DNA from: Lindgomyces ingoldianus | Taxonomy: Eukaryota; Ascomycota; Dothideomycetes; Pleosporales; Lindgomycetaceae | Direction of reading: 5' to 3' | Length of the DNA: 64,000 nucleotides | Assembly (NCBI RefSeq): GCF_010093535.1 | Contig: NW_022985189.1 | Coordinates: forward strand, 735,825 to 799,824 | Shown: positions 34,217 to 44,992 of the stretch, piece by piece | Layout: each line of letters starts with the position of its first letter | How positions within the stretch are numbered: position 1 is the stretch's first letter | The notes under the pieces: generated by a model | The model's database searches: none | What the model saw: only the letters and a program-made list of their open reading frames with translations | Told to the model about the DNA's origin: nothing | Program-made: the position numbers and the translations under genes

Positions 34217-35560
34217 TGTAAGCTGTGAAGCGAATTTGAGATGTCCAAGAACCAGTATGCGAATTTTGCGACCAATACAGGACGTATATATAAGAATTAG
34301 TCCATTTAGGCTTCTGCAGACAAGCACAGCTTGATAGCTGCTTATCGGTGGCAAGGTCGAAGTGCACAACCTGTGGAACAGAAAGCAACGTAAGCAAGTA
34401 AGCGCGTACAACTCACCATAACCAATACCTGAAGATGTGTCGTTCTCAGCCTTACGTCCCTCTCCCATCATTGGCCACCTAGCGCGGTCGACTTCCGGCC
34501 GTAATTACTTCTTCGAGCCCGCCAAGACGATCGGCGGTGCAGACATTCGCACCGCCACCAGTGCAGCTCCGGTGAAAGCGTTGAGATTTGAGAGACCATT
34601 CGAGGGGATCCCGGTTCAATTTGGCCCCCTGATGCCTAGATGAGCTGGGCCGGAGAAGCCGGTGAAAGATGTCCCGCAAATGGTGACGCGCCCATAAACC
34701 CATAAATTTCCCAGTGGTTGGCAGTAAGTGACCGAAACCCAAAAGAGACCTCGAATTAAACCTCAGAAATGATACTTATCTGGCTTCAGTAGTGAGGGAG
34801 AAGGAAGATCTCTCGCTCTGCCGCGGGGACCAGCATTGCGGGTACTTAACTTTAGTCCCACTATCTAACTGCAATTGTCTTAAATAATTCTCCAGAGGTA
34901 TTTTCGAGACTCTACCTCTACCTCTGGAAATATTATTTGACCGAAAATTTCAATTGAAACATCCTCCCACGAGACCCGTTACAGCCACCATCTGTTGTAG
35001 AGGGCAAGGCTGTGTAAAGGCTGTGCATGTCGTTGGACGGGTTCAGGCCCACTATCACGTGCAACAGCAGCCCATCCTTGGCCATCATCATCCTAACACA
35101 GTAGCTTTGCTTGAGGCTCTAATAGATTGCAAATTAAGAATATAGAGAGAGGAATCTAATGCCGCTTTTATGTGTGAAGAAACGAAGCTAACCCATCTGC
35201 AGAACAGGTTAAGGTATGTAAGGATGCTAACTAGTGTTATATAACAGTAGTAGGAGTCAATTGCCGCTACAAATGGCCACCACAAGCAGGGAGGGCGGCC
35301 GAACCGCTCCAGCCATGATCTTGTACTGGAGGCGACGATTTGTAGATATGACTAAAGAGGAGAGTACTGTATGAAGCTCTAGATTGCGGAGCCACCACAG
35401 GTCTGCTAGTACTTATCCCGTATGAACATGAACAACCCAAAACTCCCCACGACTCTCAGAGGTCGAACTGAAGCACCTCTCCCTGACCCCAACGATTGTA
35501 GTGCTCATACAAGACGCTATTTGTTGTTTAACTGTACAACGGATGTATCATAAAAGCACG
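34217..35560. other. Intergenic region with one imperfect hairpin
   Basis: No gene recognised. At 34883-34937 the sequence AATAATTCTCCAGAGGTA is followed, after about 18 nt, by TACCTCTGGAAATATTATT, an imperfect inverted repeat with a perfect 9-10-bp core (CCAGAGGTA/TACCTCTGG), and the whole is bracketed by CAATTG. It could be a small transposon remnant or a transcript hairpin. Confidence 0.45.
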
Positions 35561-36012
35561 CAGGGCCTTTTCACCTTTATATACACTTGCAACAACAGCG
35601 TTTTACTCGTAGCACTTAAACCTAGTTGCTAAAGCACCTGCTGCACCCTATCTTAACTTATATCCTTCCTATCACATTGTATTCCTATTTAACAAGCTAA
35701 AACTAGAGCTTAATTTAGGTTAGTCTAGATATAAGCGCGAGTAGACTTAAGAAGCATGAGAACATAGTAGGCCTAATTAAGTTGTTCGATTAGTTAGTAG
35801 AGAAGATAGCAGCAGATCTTATGTAAGAGGTGTCGAGCGGGAAGCACGAGGTACAGGGAGGGAATGTAGGATAGGGGGTGTGTAGCAGAGCTACAAAAGA
35901 GAGAGTAAACCTTAGGGTCAGAGGCAGAGGTAAGGAGGCCGAGGAGCCTATATACCCCGTTCCAAGCCCTTGGGGTACTCAGGGGTTGGCTAGCTGTAAC
36001 ATAACTGTGACA
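35561..36012 (-). repeat. LTR-like sequence, probably a truncated or solo LTR
   Basis: Read on the minus strand from 36012 the sequence begins TGTCACAGTTATG and has a TATA-like GGGGTATATAGGC about 60 nt in, as LTRs do. I could not find the other terminus or a target duplication (TATTC follows at 36013-36017). Composition is normal, but it borders an AT-rich block. Confidence 0.35.
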
Positions 36013-37060
36013 TATTCTATCTTTACAGAAGTGGTTTTCAATTCTTTTAACATATAGCTATATACTTTACTACTAGCAACTTTCCTAGAAACGCTATAAT
36101 AAGAAAAGATGTTAAGTAATTTATATAAGTTTAAATTATAATCAAAGCTTTTGTATAATTTTTTTATATAATTATTAACTTTATCTTAAGAGAGTTTCTT
36201 ATAGCTTATTAAAACACCTAAACTTAAAAGGTTTAAAAAGTAAGTAGTAAAATTAAGTATATATAAAAGTATAAAAAAAAATAATTTAGTAAAGTAAAAT
36301 AATAAAGCACAGTGTAAAGATATTATAGTATTACACGTAGCTTCTAAAGTGTAAGCAGTGTTTTAATTATCTAAGAAGACTTATAGTAGTAATTATTCTA
36401 AGCTAACTTTGCTAGGTTAACAGCGCTATAAGAACTATACAAAGGCTAGGCATAACACTTATAAGTATAATAAGCAAAAAAAACATTAGAATTAAATATA
36501 AAGTTATTATGTAAAAGTTCTACAGTTAGTTGTAAATACAATTTTGTTTTTATTTATAGTTTTAGTCTCTGCTAAGAGATTTTATCTAGCGTAGTAATAG
36601 TTTATATTAGCTACAAGTTTTTTATTTTATAGTAATTAATTTAATGTTCTTTAAAATAAGCTAGTAGTTCTAAGAGACTTTAAGTTACTTAATAGTAGAT
36701 TATGTTAATGTAGGTGTTATAACTAGAGTAAAATGGAATTTAAGTACTAAAATTTTATTAGAGTAAACTATTTACTTGTGTAGACTGATTGCTTGTGAAA
36801 TACGTTAAAGTAGAAATTAGAAATATAAAGAATAGTAATAGCTGTAAGTAATGCTATACTATACTACATAGCATGGAAAATTGTTGTACTGTTGCGCAAG
36901 GTTGCTGCGTAGGTTTTTTAGCAGGGATGCTGCGACACTCGTTTGGGTGCGACGCTCGCATACAAAACACGTTATATTATAAATGTAAAATTACTTAGAT
37001 TTTGCTAACAAATTATAGTATTTTTATATTTACTATAGTTAGCAGAGTACTATATAAGTT
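36013..37060. repeat. RIP-mutated AT-rich block
   Basis: TA-dense sequence without open frames and without a nameable family. A GC-richer island at about 36885-36970 (gttgctgcgtagg … gcgacgctcgcatac) may be a later small insertion; its ends are unclear. Confidence 0.6.
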
Positions 37061-37185
37061 TTGCCCCTTCACCTGGTAACGGTCTGCTATAATAAATGGC
37101 ACCAGGAAACCCCTAATCAACACTGGGAACCTGTGTTATAGGCAAGCATCCGGTATCATTGTTCGCCAAATCCCCCAACTCACTT

Positions 37186-38256
37186 CTACACAGCCCAGGC
37201 TGCGACAGCGAAGAGCATCGATAGTCCAACCACCAGGGAGTTCACAAGAGTGACCGTAGAAATGTTCCCCACAGAGGTGGGTTTGTTGTTAATCGAGGCG
37301 GGAGCCCCAGAGTTTGCAGAGCACGTTAGGTTGAATTGCGGCGTCGTGGATAGGTCTTTGGTGATACCAAACTTGGCCGCATTGTCCGGATTCGAATCGT
37401 GCAGTTCGTACCACCAGACGTTTGTTCGACCAAACAGCGTACACCCAATAGTATTCCAGAACTCTCGTGCATTATCGAGTGAGGCCTTGGCCTGCCCAAA
37501 GTCTGGACCGGTGAGAGGCCACCCGGTTTCGGTGATCCAGATGGGCTTCTTCCCCGCCGCACTCTTCGTGCTGTTGAGGGCGTAGTTGAACACGGCTGTT
37601 GCGTTGGAGATGGCGTTGCCCTTGTCGTCTTCGTAGTAGGGGAATAGGTTCGTCCCGACAAAGTCCACTTCGTCAATCACCGCCTTGTTCGATTTGTTTC
37701 CCCACGCGCTCCACGTATCAACATGGCCAACGGGGATCTTGCTGAGCGGGGTCCCCTTTAGGTTATCACGGACTTCTTGGATGAACTTGACCATTGTCGT
37801 GGGGCCTTGGCCGACACCAGCTTTATTCTTTATGCCGCTGTCCGAAATGCGATACATGTCTTCGCTGCCCACCGAAATGCCAATGACGAGGTTTGTAAAG
37901 TTGGCGCCATACTGAGTGACGGCTTTCGACAGCGCACTGAGCTCATTCTTGATCGATGTAGTTCCAGAGCACCAGATGCCGAGTAGGAGCTTCGAATTGG
38001 TTTTGATTGCAGCGGGAAACGCTTCGATAGGTGTGTCAGTCGTCTGGGCTTGGATGTTGGTATATAAGCGAACACTATTGAAGAGGCCGGGGGAGTTTTG
38101 GAGTTTCTGTGCAGTCTGGAATTCCTTCTCGAAATCCGCCTGCTTCTTTGCTTTTTTGCTGTCCGTAGTGGCCCCAGAGTTGAAGCCGAGATAGGCCTGA
38201 TCGGCTAACGCCACACCAAGTGACGCCACAATGGCGAAAACGGTCGTAATTCGCAT
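37186..38256 (-). CDS. GH17 glucan endo-1,3-beta-glucosidase, GPI-anchored wall type
   Basis: Intronless, 356 aa, complete. Residues 1-18 are a signal peptide (MRITTVFAIVASLGVALA). The GH17 barrel carries the acid/base Glu132 in IGISVGSEDMYR and the nucleophile Glu243 in WITETGWP, with the family segments LGFNSGA (23-29) and NVWWYELHD (279-287). Several N-glycosylation sites are present. Residues about 333-356 are a hydrophobic tail after an N/S/G-rich stretch, the pattern of a GPI-anchor signal. Family members (eglC/BGL2/Scw-like) cleave or remodel beta-1,3-glucan at the cell wall. A run of seven A bases directly follows the start codon on the plus-strand side. Role in the terpene locus next door is not expected. 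Confidence 0.92.
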   Translation of the reverse strand: MRITTVFAIVASLGVALADQAYLGFNSGATTDSKKAKKQADFEKEFQTAQKLQNSPGLFNSVRLYTNIQAQTTDTPIEAFPAAIKTNSKLLLGIWCSGTTSIKNELSALSKAVTQYGANFTNLVIGISVGSEDMYRISDSGIKNKAGVGQGPTTMVKFIQEVRDNLKGTPLSKIPVGHVDTWSAWGNKSNKAVIDEVDFVGTNLFPYYEDDKGNAISNATAVFNYALNSTKSAAGKKPIWITETGWPLTGPDFGQAKASLDNAREFWNTIGCTLFGRTNVWWYELHDSNPDNAAKFGITKDLSTTPQFNLTCSANSGAPASINNKPTSVGNISTVTLVNSLVVGLSMLFAVAAWAV

Positions 38257-38765
38257 GGTAAAAAAAATTTTGTGGAATAAAGAGCGACAAGAATACTGAA
38301 GGCCGGGGGTGAAATGAGAAATGGAGGGTCTTTAAAAACATTTGCTGAATTCAGGGGCCAAAAAGAAACCGGGAAATGCCTTCAATCAACCACATTTTCT
38401 AAGCCTTTTTCAAGCGAAATCGCTACACATTGGCGGAAACGCTCTTCATGATTGGGCTGAAACACCAAGATTGATATGCCAAGAATCTTACACAACGACC
38501 AGCTGAGATCTTGGCGAAGGCTCCTGTTTGGACACAGCGCTCGTGTTTTCGCATTCCCCGCATATATCGACCACGATGCAAGCAACATGATCTATATCTA
38601 GGCTTAGAACGATACTTGAAGTAGCAAGATGTTTGTTGATCAATCGCGCCGCCTTGCATGCAACACCTGCTAGGTATCACTTGAATCAGGTAATGAATCC
38701 TCGGACAACCCTCACCCGTGAAGAGACAGCCTTTTCCCGTGCATGCATTCAACATCGAACAACAT
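38257..38765. other. Intergenic region between the GH17 and terpene synthase genes
   Basis: Contains the GH17 promoter and the terpene synthase 3' flank (both genes are on the minus strand). Reverse frames at 38382-38818 are short and overlap the synthase end; none is recognised. Confidence 0.35.
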
Positions 38766-40191
38766 TTATTCGAGGGGAATGACGACGCCTCCAACGATTG
38801 ATTTCTGGCAAACGCCATATCGTCCGGTCCGTAGGCTCCAGAACAGATTTCCGGTGCAGTTGTATTGGTTTGCCTCGATATGTGCCTTCAGTTTCCGAGC
38901 GATTTTCTCATCAGCGGAGTACCTCCGCATGAGTGTCTCGGCGGTACTGTCGAAATTCTGGACTGCCTTCTCGACCGCTTCCACAATGAGCGACACTGCT
39001 AGCTGCAGGTTTCCGAATCTGTGGTAAAGCAGCGGCACTAGGCTGTCCACCGTTTGTTGTTGCTACGTCGCATAAGCAAAAGTAGGTTGCTGCAATGAAT
39101 ATTACACTTACAACCTCCTTCTTGAGGGACAATAGATCATTGACGCTGGGAATTTGTTAGTCTTGGATGTGAAGGGACAGCCGACTTACGCCCAAATGAT
39201 GATATTTGTCTCATCCCAGAGAGTTCGCATATCGGCGTCATTTATCACATGGGAAGGCAAAGGTGCCATCCCTTGGGCGAACCTGTTTTTGTAAGTCTGT
39301 AAGATGCTCAAAATTCAAGCTGCTGCCGCATACTCATTAAACGCCGACGTAACACCAACCGCACTCGTCCCCATTCGGCAAGTAATATACTCATCCAAAG
39401 TTGGGAGCTCCTCGCTCAAACGGCGCCGTTGTTCGACTTCCGACGTCTCCATGAAGAATTCCAGCTCCTTGAAGAGCAGTTCTCGTTGTTCTGCGCCTGT
39501 CAGCTGCAGCCTGGTGGGTTCCACCTGTAACTCACCAAGTGTGTACGATTCGAGCGCAGCATCCCCGATGACCTTAAAGAACGCAATGATGGGGTTTTCT
39601 GGTGCAGGACAGTCGTCGTCGCCCAGTCCTAAGCAAAACTGCATATATCGGATCGTGTCATTACGGAAGTTCTGTGCGGCCTTGAGGTCACTTGATAGCC
39701 GTCCAACCTCAGCATCGATCTCTAACTGCTCGTCAGTACATGCTATTACGAATCGACTCGAGTTGTAAGTTTTTGTATCACTGACCATCATCCCAGATGA
39801 AAAGCTAACCCAGGTCAGTCTCACGTCATCTTGCACTGGAGGGAAGAACTTGCCCACATCACTAGACAAGCCAAAATCTTTCCGTGTTCGAGTGTCGCTG
39901 TTGGCCACCACGTTGCAGAAAATAGCCCAAACTCCGCCTTATGCAACTTCGCAAGCTTCTTCGACGAGGACGTTAGGCTATATTTCCATTTGCTCAGCTT
40001 TCGAACTATCCGTCACCACATTTTGGGCTCTACCTCAGAAGCCTGTTTGGCACATCAAGTCTCAATCCTTCGAGGTGTGGAGATACAGCCTGCGGCCAAT
40101 GCTGAAAGATTATCCGGAGATCCGGAATGTGGAGTTGCTGGCCTTTGAGCGACGAAAGCAACTGCTGTCGCGAATCTGAGAGAGCTGCCAT
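38766..40191 (-). CDS. Class I sesquiterpene synthase (terpene cyclase)
   Basis: Seven exons (minus strand: 40191-40034, 39992-39854, 39804-39786, 39742-39334, 39282-39190, 39145-39112, 39062-38766) join without a stop into 382 aa. Metal-binding motifs are present: the Asp-rich motif LFIWDDACTDE (D104, D105, D109, E110) and the NSE motif NDLLSLKKE (N275, S279, E283). The N-terminal IPDLRIIFQHWPQAV and FGLFSATWWP, a CRMGTSAVG segment and the C-terminal CTGNLFWSLRTGRYG with the RY pair (365-366) are typical of fungal terpene cyclases of about 350-400 aa. Intron 39805-39853 is GC-AG (donor GCAAGT, branch GACTGAC) and the following exon is only 19 nt. It would ionise and cyclise a C15 (possibly C10) diphosphate in the cytosol; the product is not predictable. 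Start is the ATG giving the conserved spacing; an in-frame ATG at 40251 is possible. Confidence 0.88.
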
Positions 40192-43127
40192 CTCGCCGAA
40201 GCGCACCCGAACTCGTAGAACCCAAGTGGATGGATGGAAGGAGGATGTCAAGATGCAGACTTCGATTGATGGGTGTTTGGATTGGGGCTCAAGACGTCTA
40301 TCATCCTAGCTCGACCATCAACACGGGCTTCCGCAGTGACTCTTTATTCGGATGTGTCTATCCTGGTCTAGTTACCCGGAGCTTAGGATTTAGCAGGCTT
40401 AGCTGCATGGTCAATCCTGCCTATCGATATGGAACTCACCTCCGCTGCGCTTGGACGTTGCGAGGCCGCTAACTCCCTTCGCTTCGAGCACGGTATTTTA
40501 GAACCTCGACCCTGCAAGATATCTGTGCTGGATCACCGGCTGTAACACTTCCCCGTCGTCATATCTCGCCACCACTCTACTGCGGCCATCTTGGAAGGTC
40601 CTCGTCTTTAGAAATCTCGGCGCATTACTGCGACAAGATATAACACCATGGAGCTTTTGATTCAAGTAGTTGCGTAGTGCAAACGACAACGGGGCTCACG
40701 TTCTTTTCTCGCAAATGCCTTTCATGAGATTAAGATCAACGACATATCACAATTCGCAGGTGGCAATATTGCTTCCACGGACCAGGTACAGGAATGACGC
40801 GATTGGTGTTTGGTTCATCATTGCAGTACTGTACGCGATGACATTTAGCCCCGCATTGAGGATAGTACATCCGTGTTGGATGTTCAAAAACGCCACGTTA
40901 ATATCTTCGACAAAGTTATTTGCGCAAGAAATTACATGGAAAATCTAGTTGAGGGTTGGAAGCTCCCTCTAGACTTCCAAGCTTGATTTCCAAGAACTAG
41001 GAATATGACACGCGGGAGCTTCACACGCGCTGTGGTCTCACTATTGATCAGACATCTGGGTGATTGCGACCTGCAGGGCTGAGGTAGACGCGCGGACCGA
41101 CCGTGTCTGTGGATAACCAGATCTCCAACCTCCTCCTCTGTGATCGCCTATCCGCCAGTGCTTCGTATCTAATCTCGAAAACCCCATTCAGCTGAATAGA
41201 AGTCAGGACGACAGCGAACTTTGGCAACCTCTTCATGACAAACGACTTTCGGTTTCCCTCTCTCGAACTGTCACCCCATGCTCAGCCTACCATTGCTGTG
41301 CCGCGAACGTCTTCTGCGCCTGCCGAACCAACCTTTTCTTCCAAATTGATCTAATGCTCTTTGAGAGGCCCAATGGCATGGAAGAAACACGATGCACTCT
41401 GGAACAGAGTCAGGACCTGCCGCTAGACGCATCCCTGTCGTACTTCCAGCCAAAGCACCTTGGATTCTACTAGCTATATTAGACGTTCGCTTTTCTTTGT
41501 TATCTTGCCACAGCTCGCGCTTGCAGCGGTTAGCGCACGGTTGAGGCCGCGCTTGACGTTTGGGTTTGGCACTGCATGAGGTTTGCATCCTTGGAGACAC
41601 GAGCCGAAGAGGCAAATATCGTGTAACCCCGCCATTGGTTGCGTGTGTGCTACGCATCTGCAGCGCGGGACGTTTTCACTCTCTTCGCTCCGTCCGTTGC
41701 TGCACATCACCCGCTGAACCGTGTGAGGTCCTCAGAAACAAGTTCAGATTGATGGTCCACAATATGCTCGTGCGTCTGACGCAAAATTCTGGCCACTGGT
41801 ACTCGCTGTAGCACAACTAAGCTAGATGGCTCAGATGATATGTCCATGACTCTCCTCCTGGTAAACGCTCTTAATACCTCCTCCCATTGTTTTATCTATC
41901 TGACACCAACAAAATGGAGATAGTTCCGCAGAAACCGAAGCCCCAAGGGACTTAGGCAAGGGTCATGATTCGCAGCCCAGTTTCACCTTGCTCACGGTGG
42001 ATACTATCACCGACGAAGCTCTTCAATTTGGGTTGAGGTTTGTCACTCATCTGACAATGGTTGATCATTGCTCACCGCCCTTAGCGGGATGACGAACCAC
42101 CGAGGCTTCCAAGCCTTGTATCTGCAGACTTCGAAGCACTCATATCCTGCACTGAAGTGTGCTCGTGCTCGATTTGGTCTCTTTCTACCTTCTTAGATGT
42201 GTTAGATATACCCTAGTAGCTGTGGGCCAACATCTAGTTCCTCGATTCGGAAGGCGCTGAGGCATGCGCACCACCGCAACAGCGCTTCTTCCCTTCTCAA
42301 TCCTTGTCTCTACTAGACTTTCACGATTCCTCTTTCGCCCCCACGCTTGCATCTCTAGCCTAGACCTCCGACACTCCATGTCGACTCCATGTTGACTCCT
42401 ACACGTGATACCAGCTGTACTCTGAAGGGGATCCTCGTCTAGCGTGAGAACCCATGAAACTCTCACCCTTCCACCTGGGAAAGATCCCCAAGCCGCGGCT
42501 CGTTCTTCGCCCGAGGAAGCGCCGGAACTTTCGGCTCCACCCCCACGGAATGTTTTCCCGTTTTACCCCTCGTCTCAACTGGCTTGCAGAATATCAGGAG
42601 AGACGGCCTGGCAATTGGCGGGGAATGCGAGGGGAATGTGTCAAAGATTTCTTTTTGCCGGGACGGCATCTGTGCCTCGCGGCCCGCGATTCAGCTGAAT
42701 TGCCGCTATCTCAATGCATCCTCATCAATTGCAGATGATGGGAGTCGGCGACCAGAATTCGACCTGCAACGAAGCCGTCTAAAACGTTTGTTACCAACTT
42801 GGGATAGAACGTGCATGTGAATTCAGTTGTTTATCAGCTAATCATTAGCTGGAAATGGCCGAAAAAGTGGGTACGACGTTTTGCCGGAAGTAGCCTTGAG
42901 CTCCGGTCTCGATGGACTCCTTGGTACTCTAAAAATGAACCGCGCGTTACCTTGCTCCACCAAAAATTGAAAGCGAGCCTGAGCCTTTAGCTTCCATGCA
43001 CGCGTTGGGGTCTAGGGTATTCCCCAATTCACGGTCAATTGTCAGGTAATACTTCACACTTCACCATCCCAGCCAGATTCTTCTACCACTTTCGACGATC
43101 GGTCATTGATTGCTAGAGATTTGCGCG
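40192..43127. other. 2.9-kb intergenic region between divergent terpene synthase and P450 genes
   Basis: Both neighbours are transcribed outward, so their promoters lie here. Many short frames occur (for example 41271-41657 and 42185-42466 reverse, 42454-42738 forward) but none shows a domain. No transcription-factor, prenyltransferase or transporter gene is recognised. Composition is normal. Confidence 0.4.
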
Positions 43128-44992
43128 ATGGGAGCTTTTCCTCTCTTAGCATTGTGGCAGTCTCTTCCTTCCATCCCAATCCTCCTCGCCGCCTTCGTCG
43201 CCATATCGATCCTTTATGCCCTTGTACTAGCAATCTATCGTGTCACATTGCACCCTCTCGCGCGTTTCCCTGGTCCTAAACTAACGGCGGTAACTGGCTG
43301 GTATGAATGCTTTCTAGACTTCTTTGCTGGCCCCGGAGAAACCTTTGCATTTGCTATTGAACGCATGCACGAGCGCTACGGGTCAATCGTGCGCATCAAT
43401 CCTCACGAGATCCACGTCTCAGACCCTGATTTCTTCGATACTTTGTATGCTGGTGGCAGCGCACGACGTGACAAGTATCCTCCCGCCGCACATGTACAGG
43501 GGACGCCAGAGGGGATTTTCGGTACAGTTGACCACCAAACACATCGAAAGAGAAGGGCGGCGATCAGTGGCTATTTCTCCAAGCAGAGTATTCTTCAGGA
43601 CCAGGGGATTGTGGATGAGAAGATTGAACTTTTGTGTGATGTCTTTTCTAAAGCGAAAAGAGAGGGGAAAGAACTTAATATCAGGGTCCCGTTGCTTGCA
43701 CTGGGGACGGATGTCTTTTGTCAGCACACATTAGGGCCAAGAGGATGTATGGATTTGCTGAAAGATTGGGATAGAGCGGCTACTTGGAGGGCGAGCATCA
43801 TTGCGCTTCTACATTGGACGCCCGTTGTTCGGCAGTTTTCGTGGGTTATGCCTTTTGCGGTGGAGCTTCCGATGTGGATCATTAAAGCCATAAGTCAAGA
43901 GCTAGCACTAGTAGTGTCAATCTTCAGGGTAAGCACTCCGCAGTAAACGCAATGCGAACGCTTAACCAGTTCGTGACAGGACCTCCGGATTCAAGCCGCA
44001 GCAGCAATTGCAGAACATGACTCGTTGGAGGGTGAGCAAAAGGTCCGAGCGAATGTCTTCCATACCATCCTTTCTAGCAACCTGGAAGCCCATGACAAGG
44101 AGGTCAAACGCATGGCACAAGAAGGCTTTTCCATTCTATCGGCATCTGGCGACACCATTGCAAGATCTATGACCGCAGCCATGTATCACCTTCATGCAAA
44201 CCCTCCAGTGCTCAAGCGGTTAAAAGAGGAGTTGAAGCAAGCAATGCCTAATCCATATGCGCACGTAGATTTGGCGACGTTGGAAGCGCTGCCTTGGTTG
44301 GTAAGTTAATCAAACTCGGACTTCGGCTATACCTGATCCTCGAATACAGACTGCAGTCCTCAAAGAATCTCTCCGCATTGCCGCACTCATAACCACACGC
44401 GCTCCTCTCCAAGCGCCAACTGAGTGGATGCGATATCAGGAATGGGCGATTCCGCCAAATGTAGGCATCCCCTACTCTCCACTCTTTGCCACTTAACTAT
44501 TACTGAGACTGTGCCAGACTCCAGTGAGCATGACGCTTAGCTCCATGGCTTTGGATGCGAAAACCTGGCCTGAGCCCATGAGATTTATCCCTGAGCGATG
44601 GATGGAAGAGAATTCGGAGTATAAGCGCAATATGGGGTATTTTGTCCCGTTTCATCGCGGACATCGGAATTGTATTGGAATTAAGTAAGTCGGCAGTCCA
44701 TCTCTCTTCTTTTTCCTTTACTCGCGTCTTAATGTCTTCCTCCTACCATTCCCTGCATGCTTCTTTATTCTTTAGTATCGTGCATATTGCTGTATGTGCG
44801 GCTGACATTCTTAGTCTGGCCTGGTGTCAAATGTACCTGACACTTGCGAAATTGATTCGCAGATTTGACTTTGAGCTGTACGATGTTGTGAGGGAGAGAG
44901 ATATCGATAACTATCGGGATTGCTTTTTGGGTGAGCCAAGGGATGATTCATTGGGCGTGAGAATGAAGGTTGTTGCGGAGGAGGCCCGGTAA
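43128..44992 (+). CDS. Cytochrome P450 monooxygenase (trichodiene-oxygenase-like group)
   Basis: Five exons (43128-43928, 43980-44300, 44350-44460, 44518-44684, 44815-44992) give 525 aa with no stop; all introns are GT-AG. An N-terminal membrane anchor (IPILLAAFVAISILYALVLA) is followed by the proline-rich hinge LHPLARFPGPKL. Landmarks: I-helix SASGDT (321-326), ExxR in KESLRIA (E380, R383), PERW (436-439) and the haem loop FHRGHRNCIG with ligand Cys463. The start ATG at 43128 places the anchor at the N-terminus. The N-terminal third (KYPPAAHVQGTPEGIFGTVD, and INPHEIHVSDPDFFDTLY) resembles fungal P450s of the Tri4/CYP58-like kind, which oxidise sesquiterpenes; that substrate class is inference. 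It is divergent from the terpene synthase, suggesting co-function. ER-membrane location expected. Confidence 0.9.

Noticed and set aside
34217..34471. 85-codon upstream extension of the membrane-protein frame
   Set aside because: It would add another hydrophobic run before the natural N-terminus; the Met at 34216 gives a conventional start. An upstream exon remains possible.
35561..36012. Complete LTR retrotransposon at this position
   Set aside because: Only one LTR-like terminus was found, with no partner, target duplication or coding relic in the expected direction.
42454..42738. 94-codon forward frame upstream of the P450
   Set aside because: Arg-rich translation without domain, overlapped by other frames on both strands; not evidence for a third cluster gene.
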